Source: Gordionus sp. m RMFG-2023
Taxonomy: Eukaryota; Nematomorpha; Gordioida; Chordodea; Parachordodidae
Direction: 5' to 3'
Length of the DNA: 64,000 nt
NCBI RefSeq assembly: GCF_954871325.1
Contig: NC_088775.1
Span: forward strand, 23,537,561 to 23,601,560
Position numbers and translations under genes: made by a program. Position 1 is the stretch's first letter, and every line of letters begins with the position of its first letter. The notes under the pieces were generated by a model. That model was not told the DNA's origin. It saw only the letters and a program-made list of their open reading frames with translations, and made no database searches. Below, one piece after another: positions 37,340 to 46,848 of the stretch.

Positions 37340-38025
37340 AGGGTGCATTCACAGTAGAGCAACAGAGACACGACAAAATACAAATATGTGTAAATACCAA
37401 TGTCTATTCATAGTGATCTTTTACGACGCGACACGACAATCCCGTTTAGTTTGTCGCATTAAACATAGAAATCAAATTACAAAACCGTTTGTTTTTTCAA
37501 AGCGATATAACTACAATATGGCCGAAATAGAAAATTTGCAAGTTTATTTTTGAAATGTTAAAATAATAATGATATATATATATATATATTTTAGAATATT
37601 ATAAATAAATATTATGTTATTGATATATTTTAAATTTTGTTATGGCTAATAAAGAAGCTTAATCAATTCAATAATGATGCATAGGGTATAAAAATACTTA
37701 TTTATAGTGGAAATCCATTGCTGCGAAAAATAATATTGAAACAGGTAGAGTACATTAATAAGAAGTATTTTTCTTTTGCAGTAAAGATGGCCAAATCAAC
37801 ATGAAAAAATCTGAGAGATGCTTTATGAGGGAGCATAAACAATCAAAATCTCTCAAGAGTGGGTTAGGGGCTAATCACATTCCCACTTGGCAATTATACG
37901 ATAACTTGACTTTTCTAATTCCAACCATACAGCTAAGGAAACAGTATACAAACTTGAAAAAAATAAATCCTGTTTTAACTATATTGATGAAGCAAATATT
38001 GCTAGGGCAATGTTTGAGCAGATGA
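37340..38025 (+). pseudogene. MADF-domain fragment, probably from a Harbinger-like transposon
   Basis: The frame at 37,801-38,025 reads RCFMREHKQSKSLKSGLGAN then HIPTWQLYDNLTFL, matching the second half of a MADF domain ('FRRExKKxKxSKSGxGAD...PxWxYFDxLxFL'). It follows a good acceptor (TTCTTTTGCAG at about 37,780). A short ATG-led stretch near 37,518 (MAEIENLQVYF) could be a decayed start. MADF/Myb-type DNA-binding proteins are the second gene of PIF/Harbinger transposons. The nuclease gene and clear TIRs were not found, although GTGCATTCACAGTAGAGCAA at 37,344 looks terminus-like. Confidence 0.5.
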
Positions 38026-39453
38026 GTGGAAATGAAAATTATGAATATGAAGATGGTAAATATACTAATTTTTGTTAAGATATTAATTACATAGATGTTG
38101 AAATTATATGTAAAGATTAGTCAAAGTGAATCCACAATTTTAAGGAATGATTGTAATTATATTTTATATAAATAATATTATATATATTTAGCATCACCAT
38201 CACCTAGCATAGGATCATATATATCTTGCGAGAAATTAAGGGATATTGATCATTCTTACGTTTGAATTAATTCTTTAGTTTTTCCCGAACATTAGGAATA
38301 TTTTCTTTGTCATCCAACACTTTACCGTATGATAAAAGTCTAGTGATTTTATTGGTTGAATCTCTTTTATGTTTGCTAAATGAAATGGCAAGTTTATTAT
38401 TATTATTAATTCAAGGAAATTTCTTCAGCTTGGTTGATAGATTTGGTAAATTTAAATCGATTAAAATTTGATTGCATCTTATGATTATTAAATTATTTCA
38501 AATGATTTATAATTTTTTATTTTGTCAGGATCATAAACTTTGATATAATAAATATCAGTTTTGCACATTAAACGTGGAATTTTTGATTGTTGCATTGTGT
38601 GCTTAGTTCAATTTCAGATCTAATCTAATTTCTATTGGATAATTTATAGGATAGATCAAAATTCTTTTAAAAGTCACTAGAACCAAAAAATGATAACTTT
38701 TATATGAAATATGGATCAAGTCCTAAATTTTCTTCCCGACTTCTTTCTCGCAATAGAGATAAATATAAATCAAACTAATTCTAGCATATTACTGGCAATA
38801 GCAAGATTAAAGTATCTTATAACATGATAATTTTAATATTCAGATAATTAAAATTAAAAAAAAGAGATATTTTCAAAGAATGGCAACCGACATCTTATAC
38901 AAAATCGGGGCAAAAATTTTCATGATGTTTTTTTAAAAGAATATAAATTGATAATGTTGAAAAATATATTCTTAAATGACAGTATATTTTTTAAAAAGTA
39001 TTTGATTATCAAAATATAATATAGGTTTTATATTTAGAATATTAAATAATTTCTCACTAAATTGAGATTTTATACAATTAACAATTATTTTATATATCAT
39101 GTCAAAAATTCAAATAATGAAAATCAAAATAAATCAAGTAATTTTTTTTATCTAATAAGTAATGATTACAAGTACAATTTAGAATTTTCATATAAAAATT
39201 GTCGGTTAAGTATTATAGTGTTCTATTTTGCAGAACGCATTTTTCTGATAAATCAATTCTTAAGTACTATACACTTCCAAACTACAATAGAAATGTTAAA
39301 ATATAATTTAGAATAATTTATTTGCATTATTACACTGCGATTCTCCTATTTAAAATAAAATAAATATTATTTTTTAATGCTCTCTTAGAAAACTTAAAAA
39401 AAATGAATATAAACACTCAGCTCGAGTTATATGAAATGAATAAAGAAATAAAC

Positions 39454-39680
39454 CATCATTGTCCCAGGGTAATCTTTTTCTTCTCCTCCGTTTCTTGGCC
39501 CGATCTTCTTCCGGCGGGTAAATTACACCTATTTTGGCGCTACCGGGAAAGCTATCCAAACCGCAGCTAACTGCATACTTATTCAAAATAGAGTCCAAGC
39601 TTTGAGGACTGGCTTTAAGATTCCTATAAGAACCAGATGATTTTTGACCTGTATGCATATAGCCGTCGATTTTCATGTCG
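39454..39680 (-). CDS. BRIP1: FANCJ/BRIP1 helicase exon with a lysine/arginine-rich insertion
   Basis: Acceptor CATTTTTTAAG, phase 2 in, 227 nt, donor GATG|GTTTATT, phase 1 out. Encodes SDMKIDGYMHTGQKSSGSYR, SLDSILNKYAVSCGL, PGSAKIGVIYPPEEDRAKKR, then RRRKRLPWDNDG. The SLDSILNKYAVS part fits human 'DFDELLQVYYDAI', which lies just before '[11 protein letters not shown]'. The rest is an insertion absent from the human protein, including a run of basic residues resembling a nuclear localisation signal. Phase agreement on both sides supports it as a genuine exon. Confidence 0.8.
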
Positions 39681-39842
39681 CTTAAAAAATGAAAAAAAAA
39701 AATTATTTCATATTTTAACCAAAAAAAATGATGATATAATTTTAATTAAAAAGAGACAAAATAAAATAAAGAAAAATAAAATTTTTATTGCATTTTTAGA
39801 GAAATTTAAAATCAATAAAAAAAAATATATACCTCTCTTATA

Positions 39843-39904
39843 AAATGATATAAAGGTACAAGTAAAAAACCTAAAATGATATAAAGGTACAAGTAAAAAA
39901 CCTA
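39843..39904 (-). repeat. BRIP1: 31-bp tandem duplication spanning a BRIP1 5' splice site
   Basis: On the plus strand AAAATGATATAAAGGTACAA + GTAAAAAACCT occurs twice in a row. On the minus strand the first copy contains the exon donor AATAG|GTTTTTT. The second copy, 31 nt into the intron, offers TTTTAG|GTTTTTT, which is at once acceptor-like and donor-like. Confidence 0.85.
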
Positions 39905-40085
39905 TTATTGTCATTAGTGTCACTGACCAAATCTGAAAAGGTGTCTCTTGGTTCCACAAAAATAGATTTAACTTTTGTGAGTTCGGTCCACAACCCAGTG
40001 TTTTTCCATCTATCTATCAACTTATCCAGGAGTGCATAGGAAGGGAAAAAACACAATATACCGCCTTGCGTCATCTTGGAATGGT
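39902..40085 (-). CDS. BRIP1: FANCJ/BRIP1 helicase exon (motif IV region)
   Basis: Encodes [20 protein letters not shown], then [11 protein letters not shown], then [14 protein letters not shown], matching human '[43 protein letters not shown]'. Acceptor ATTATTTAG, phase 1 in, 184 nt, phase 2 out. Starts helicase domain 2, the second RecA-like lobe. Confidence 0.9.
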
Positions 40086-40201
40086 CTAAATAATTTTAAA
40101 TTATAATGTACCTGTCAATAATATTTTCTACAAATTTAATTTTTTTTATCAAGAAAGAGATTTTTAATAAATTATATATTTTTGAGAGAATAAATAGATA
40201 C

Positions 40202-40423
40202 CTAGAGTTCCTTCAAATATTCTGAGCAGTAACTGCCCCAATTCGTCTTGAAATACTAGGCTTTGACAGGCCTTGTATACTACCTTCAGTGATTTCCCAG
40301 TTAAGGTGGAGCCCAAGCTCCTTATCCATATCCTTTCGGCTGGGATCACGTGGCAAGCCTCGTAGGTATAATCGAAAGCGAGCCCCAGCTCGGTCGTGAA
40401 GCTGTGGATGGGAGATAGGGTTC
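40202..40423 (-). CDS. BRIP1: FANCJ/BRIP1 helicase exon (motif III to domain 2)
   Basis: Encodes GTLSPIHSFTTELGLAFDYT, CHVIPAERIWIRSLGSTLTG, and LVFQDELGQLLLRIFE, matching human 'GTLSPMKSFSSELGVTF...HIIKNSQVWVGTIGSGPKG...FEFQDEVGALLLSVCQ'. Acceptor TTTAAAAAG, 222 nt, phase 1 in and out, donor CTAG|GTATCT. The ATG-led part alone misses the first 24 residues, which contain motif III (with TSG from the previous exon). Confidence 0.9.
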
Positions 40424-40449
40424 CTTTTTAAATATTAAATACTATTTTT

Positions 40450-41170
40450 TAGATTATGATTTTAACGGATATCCAAAAATTATATTTTTTCTGCCTACGT
40501 TAAGCTATGAATTCTTTTTTAAAAATTGATCCATATTTAAATAAAAACAAAGATTATGTTAATTTTTTTTCTATATCTTTTGGTTTGTTTTAATTTTTTA
40601 CAAATTTTATATATTAATTATAAATAGATAATAATAATAATTGATAAATGAAATCTCTGATTTTTTTTCGATAGAGAAAGTGATATATCAAAATGGTGGG
40701 GTATAAAAAAGGTTATTTAATTAAGATAATAATAATATATCTAATTTGAATCATAGAAAATTTCAAAAAAAATATACAACATATTTTTTTAAATTTTTTA
40801 TATGGTAATTTTATATTAATTTATTTTACAAAGTGATATTTTTATAACTATTCTTTCATTAATAAGACATGATCATAAACATTAAAATTAATGGAGCATC
40901 TTCTAACGGCTAATTGAGGTTTAAAGGATCCCTGTGGTCTGGGTTTAAAATATGACCACCGCTCGACAGGTTTAAAGGTCACCTAGAGAAGGAAGGGCAT
41001 CCGATTATAAAAAATATCGCTCCAAAATCCCTAATGATTACCAGGTGTGGAAGGGGGGGGGATAACCCAAAATATCCCGTGGACCCTTCAACCGTCTACA
41101 ACAAAAAGGATGAAAAACCTGGCGGAACCACGATCACTAAAACAAGACATATGAAGGCCATAAACGACAG
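40450..41170. other. BRIP1 intron, no recognised gene
   Basis: AT-rich, with a short GC-richer unique stretch at 40,900-41,170 that has no homology I can name. Confidence 0.35.
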
Positions 41171-41174
41171 AGTA

Positions 41175-41277
41175 GTGTTGTTAATTTGCTTGGTCGTAAA
41201 ATTTACGACCCTTTTATGTGCTCAGGCCGACCCGGGGTCCAGACTCGGGGTTCAGACCCGGGGTCGTGTCGTGTAAC
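41175..41277 (+). repeat. Left-end fragment of the GTGTTGTTAATT repeat family
   Basis: TAGTGTTGTTAATTTGCTTG followed by GACCCGGGGTC repeats is related to the ends of the 41,637-42,496 element. No matching right end was found, so it is a fragment. Confidence 0.5.
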
Positions 41278-41309
41278 GATTTAATAAACAAGTTGATAAT
41301 TAAATATTT

Positions 41310-41634
41310 TTTTATTGTAATAATAATAATCACTGATAGAGGGCGGGTCTAAGGTCTTAGGGGGTCAGGAATAATTTATCAAAACAATATGGGTAAAATA
41401 TAATCTAAATATTTTTAGATTGAAAGTAATCATTTTTTATCTTGATGGGTATGACTTGGTTTTGGAGGTGGATGGAGGGGGGTGGGAGGAAGGGGGGGGG
41501 GTGTGAAAAATAATATTTTTTGATATGGAAAAAAAAATATTTTTTTGTAATAATAATAATGATCACTCATACAGGGCGGGTATAGGTCTTGGGGGGTCAG
41601 GTATATTTTTATTAACACAAAATATCGATATGGG
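41310..41634 (+). repeat. Diverged direct repeat pair (TAATAATAATAAT...GGGCGGGT...GGGGGTCAGG)
   Basis: 41,310-41,400 and 41,540-41,634 share TTGTAATAATAATAATCACT, AGGGCGGGT, AGGTCTT and GGGGGTCAGG in the same order. A G-rich stretch between them (41,460-41,505) may form G-quadruplexes. Confidence 0.6.
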
Positions 41635-41636
41635 TA

Positions 41637-42496
41637 GTGTTGTTTAATTGGTTGGTTATGTAAATCCCAAACCCGAGGTTTGGGTCTAATAAAATCACTG
41701 CGATCTACATTAGCAATATTTATATAAGAAATAAGCCAGCATTAACTCGAACCTTATAAATAATGTTGTTTCAAATATTTTAATTAAAAATTATTTATCA
41801 ATAATATCGAACTTAAATAGGAAAATCCTGCAAGCAACTCAGCTTATGACTAAAAAATTTTTAATCGGGGCCACTTACTTAGGGCTTGGAAATAATTAAA
41901 ATGAATTATTATGTAGGTTTGCTCATAGATTATTTCTATACCATCCTGATCTTAGTTCAGAATTAGATACGAACTTTCTGACCGGATTTATTTAATTTCA
42001 TCAACTAGAATATGAATATTTAATAATATATTTAATTAAAATATAATTTTTATTTTCGGGTTTTTAATAATAAAATTAAGTATCTGTAGCTAATTATTTT
42101 AATAAAATACCCTATTTTCTTATGTGATAAAAAAAGTAAATTATATATAAAAACATATTTGTTTTCAATTATAATTTTATTCGTATTCGTAAATATCATC
42201 ATCATTGTCATCGCTTTTCTTATTAAGTATAATATAATTATAATAACCATATTAAAACTGAAACAGAAAATAAATTATAAAAATGAAATCAGATAATTAC
42301 TAATTATCTATTAAATTAGTTTTTCAAACTTCAAAGATATGTATGATATAGATCGAATTTCCTTTTCGATATGTCATATAGTATGTGAGTTAAACCCCGG
42401 GTCTGTGCTCGGGGTTCGTGCTCAGAGCTGGTTTGGTCGATTATTTAGACCCAAACCCCGGGTCTGGGTTTTACACAACCAACCAATTAACAACAC
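41637..42496. mobile_element. Nonautonomous DNA element with GTGTTGTTAATTGGTTGG ends, flanked by TA
   Basis: The left end GTGTTGTTTAATTGGTTGGT continues into GGTTTGGGTC. The right end is the inverse (GACCCAAACCCCGGG...ACCAACCAATTAACAACAC). TA lies on each side (41,635-41,636 and 42,497-42,498). The interior is AT-rich and noncoding. The terminal repeat of about 50 bp is GC-rich, with CCCGGG cores. Confidence 0.65.
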
Positions 42497-42578
42497 TACG
42501 TATGTGAGTTAAAGAGGCTGTGAAATATATTAATCAAAAAACTAGTAATTGCCTCAATTATATATGGATCTTGTTTTG

Positions 42579-45546
42579 TGTTGTAAATGTTAGATTTAAT
42601 TTGCATTGGATTTTGTTGTACTTTATATTTAATTTGCATAAAGAATTCTTGTGGATTTATTGTTATAACGCGTGATAAAAATATTATATTTGAATAGTTA
42701 TGATTATTAGTTATAAGAAGATTGAAAAAGAGTATAAAAAGGCCAATTTTTACCATACAAAGGATCTTTTTTTAATTATTAACTTTTTTGTATTTTATGT
42801 TTATTTTACTTTATTTTCTTTTTTTATGATTTTTACTATTATAATTTTGTTAATTTGATGATGTTATAATTTTGAATAAAGAATTAAAGTGGATTTTATG
42901 ATTTCGTGATTCCTAATTATTATTAATTTCCTTTTTATATATATATTTGTTTTCTATTTTTATATTTAGGTTTTGATGCACAATGACAATCGCCTCATTG
43001 TGACAATGGTGTTGGAGAGCGGAGGAGACCGGCCCTTTACAACTTTCAGTCTAATGCAAATCACGCATTGTGACCGGTGGGACAACAAGGAGATGTGTCA
43101 AACTGTATTCAAATACAAAAAAAAAATTCCAGAAGAACGTAAGAAAAATATGTAAATAAAGGTGAAAAGGAAAAATTATGTTGTTAAGATTATGTTTAGG
43201 TAGAATATAAAATCTAAAATTAAAAACAAAGAATTATATAGGTAACATTCATAGTAGATATGATATAAAGAAGTTTGTGTTTAGTTATTTAAAGGTGATA
43301 ATTAGGAATTTTATATTTAGAAGTTACTGGTAAACTAAAACCATTTGAATTTTGAAACTAATAGAGACTATGATATTTTAGATTTTAGAATTATTATCAA
43401 TTGATCACTAGAAATAACTTTGACAAAGAAATAGAAACATAAATTGCGAAAGTTAATATTTAACTAATAGGTTGCTGAGATATAATAATTAAAAAATTCG
43501 GTGAATAAGATTAGAATATAACTTTATTGTTAGGAAATAGTTGATTAAATTCTTATTGAAGATTTACGTTTAACTTTTATTTTAAGGGCTGCGAGAGATA
43601 AAACAGCCGCAAGGATTAATGTGAATGTAGTATATTAGGTTGTAGATTAACCAAAAATCTTCATAAAGAGAAACGGCTTTCATCATTAGAAAATTTATGC
43701 CGCAATCGAGCTCAATTAGAGATCGGATTTTTATTTTTTTTGAATCATAAATAAGATTTGAGATCAATTATGCAACATTATTATAATAATAACAGAAAGA
43801 AAAACATGCTTTAGAAATATACATATCAGTTTTCAACAACGGTTGTGCGAAAAATTGTAATGATTAGAGTTCATAAGTTCTTCAAAGACGTGGGGTGAAA
43901 ACCATAGTGATTAGAGTTAATAGGTTGTTCATAAACGTTAGTATGAAAACTTTTATGATTAGATGTCATTGATTTCTCGACAACGTATGTATGAAAAGAG
44001 ATTTATATATTTCAGCAGTTTTTTTTTTAAAGACTTGAGTGTCAAAGAGTACATGAGGAAATAATTTTTTTAAAAGATAGATTTTGATATATATTTTAGA
44101 ATAGAATTTTTAGATATAAATTTAGTATAGACATAGCTGAAAAGAAGATGAGGATCAATAGCTAAAGGATGAGTACAAGTAAATTTTTCAATGAAAATAT
44201 GGGTCTAGGCTTCATTAAGGGGAGAGGGGTGATAGAATTTGATATATTTATATAATTTATTATAGATATTTTTGCTACGTTTTATAAATTTAAGATTTAG
44301 TATAATTTAAGCCAGTTATTAAAGGCAGAATAATGTAGACATTAGGATGAAGTTGGTATATTTATATATTTTATTAGTATATTTGTATTAGGTAGTTTAT
44401 ATTTGAGAATAAATATAAAAAAGTGATAAAATATTTCAGAAGTTATTTAAATAGATTATTTTAGGTAGAAGTAGATTAGAGGTGATTACCCGATATCTCA
44501 GCAAGGGCAAACTGTTGTAGAAGACCCGGAAGTCTAAAAGATAGATACGATTACAAGAATTAGAGGCAACAATCAATCGATTACCAGAGAAAGTAGAAAA
44601 CAAGCGAAGTGATAAAAAGAGGGCCAAGACGTTATGCTGCAATCGTTAATCGCGGACCAATAATAGCCAATTATTACCGAGACTTGAGTCTAAGATACGG
44701 AAATCGACAATCATAGGAACAAGAATTCGTGAAAACCATAGTTTATCGTAGACCAATCAATTGTTTATAGAGATAAAGAGCTAATCGTGGATTACCAGAG
44801 AATGATAGAAAACAAGCTACGATGAAACTGGATGTCATCGATAATCGTTCATCAAGCGTGGATCGTGGAAAACAGGCGTGTATCAAGTTCGTCAGTGGTC
44901 TACAGACATAAAAAGCTGATCATTTCCCAGGGTGACAAGCGACAGAAGATAGAATCCAAAAATTTCAAGCGACAATCGGATACAAACGGTCGTTCGAAAC
45001 TAAGAATACTAGACAAGAGTCAGCCTTCGTTAGAACTTAGAAGACAGCAAAGATTAAGAAGAATAAGTCGAGATCGAAAGAAGATAGATCATTTGCAGAA
45101 TGTTGGGTCTAATTTAAGTAGGGAGGTGTTGTAAATGTTAGATTTAATTTGCATAAAGAATTCTTTTGGATTTTGTTGTACTTTATATTTAATTTGCATA
45201 AATTCTTGTGGATTTATTGTTATAACTAAAAATATTATATTTGAATAGTTATGATTATTAGTTATAAGAAGATTGAAAAAGAGTATAAAAAGGCCAATTT
45301 TTACCATACAAAGGATCTTTTTTTAATTATTAACTTTTTTGTATTTTATGTTTATTTTATTTTATTTTCTTTTTTTATGATTTTTACTATTATAATTTTG
45401 TTAATTTGATAATGTTATAATTTTGAATAAAGAATTAAAGTGGATTTTATGATTTCGTGATTCCTAATTATTATTAATTTCCTTTTTATATATATATTTG
45501 TTTTCTATTTTTATATTAAGGTTTTGATAATCGCCTCATTGTGACA
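42579..45546 (+). mobile_element. LTR retrotransposon fossil lacking a recognised pol
   Basis: Two ~420-bp direct repeats (42,579-43,003 and 45,127-45,546, ends approximate) begin TGTTGTAAATGTTAGATTTA and contain GAAAAAGAGTATAAAAAGGC, a TATA-like core. The first is followed by TGGTGTTGGAGAGC, primer-site-like, and the second is preceded by a purine tract (AAGTAGGGAGG). The ~2.1-kb interior holds no protease, RT or integrase that I can recognise. It is nonautonomous or heavily deleted. LTR similarity is high apart from small indels, so it is of moderate age. No target duplication was confirmed. Confidence 0.75.
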
Positions 45547-46636
45547 ATTTATTTGGTTTGAAGAACGCTTTGAAAAATAATTATTTAAGTTAAATTACAG
45601 GAAGTTTTTAAAAAATAACAATTAATAGTAAATTTTATTTTATTTTTGCAATAAAAATTTTTATATTTGAAGGGGTTTTATTTTTGATAAAATCGTCAAC
45701 ATATTTTTTTAATATTAATAATAAATTAATAAACATTCATTGTTATTTTTTTGCGCATTCTGTTTATAAAAGTGTGCGATAATCTCTTAAGAATCTGTTT
45801 TTAGTGAATTTGGTGATATTGACTTGACAGTTAACATCGCCGTAAACGTAAACTGATTTCTGATAAATAAGTAAATTTTAGTATTTCTAATAAGAAATCT
45901 TCGATTTATTAATGTTAAATATTGTTTAAAATATTTAAATTTCATAATATATTTGTTTATTATTTATTACATATATAGATTAATGTTACATTTTACTATA
46001 AAAATATTTTATATACTTTTAGAATTGCAATAGAATTGAATATAAACTATAACTGATCATTATAATATATTTAAATAAATGACATAAAAATTAGATATGA
46101 TATCGAATCGGTAATCGGTCGATAACAATTTAATATCGGGAATATCGGATCGGATAGGCCTCCAAAAAGTGATATCGGTACACACCTACTTAAAACCCAA
46201 ATTTATTAGTTATACCTTTAAAACCCGTGGTGATCTTGGATAGTTGACATCCCTTTAAAAATTATGACATATATAATATTGGGAATATAACTTTAATATA
46301 ATAAAGAAAAACTTTTTATTGGCCATTTCATCACAAATTATAAATTTACATTTCTTTTTATTATTTATACATGCATGAATGACGTTGAATTTTTATATTG
46401 GTCCACATTTAATTACAATATCAATATGTGTTAAAATAAAATTTTACTTTTTTCCGCCATGCATGGGTTACTCTTTTTGAATATTTACTGATATTTTTAT
46501 TTTACCATAAAAATTTTTGATCAAAAGAAAGTCCCCAAAAATGGTAATTTAGAATGAATAAGATAAGAATAAGATTTAATTTAAGATTAGAAAATGGAAT
46601 TTTTTTTTTACTTTTCATTTATCCGAGCCCCAGGTG

Positions 46637-46761
46637 TAATTCATAGGTGGGTCTGAACCCCGGGTCTGTGCTCGGGGTTCGTGCTCAGAGCTGGTTTGGT
46701 CGATTATTTAGACCCAAACCCCGGGTCTGGGTTTTACACAACCAACCAATTAACAACACTA
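46637..46761. repeat. Right-end copy of the GTGTTGTTAATT repeat family
   Basis: The segment from AACCCCGGGTCTGTGCTCGG to CAACCAATTAACAACACTA is nearly identical to 42,388-42,498. It ends at a TA directly before the LINE copy that follows. Confidence 0.75.
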
Positions 46762-46848
46762 GGTAAGAGTTGCGAAGTGAAATGCAGGGAGTATGAAGAG
46801 AAGAGAGTAAGAAGTGGTTGATGCACCGCATAGAAAGCATATAGATGT

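Noticed and set aside
44832-45134. Arg/Ser-rich open frame ending at the 3' LTR
   Set aside because: Not recognised as any retroelement protein, and its end coincides with the purine tract and the LTR border. Treated as part of the fossil.
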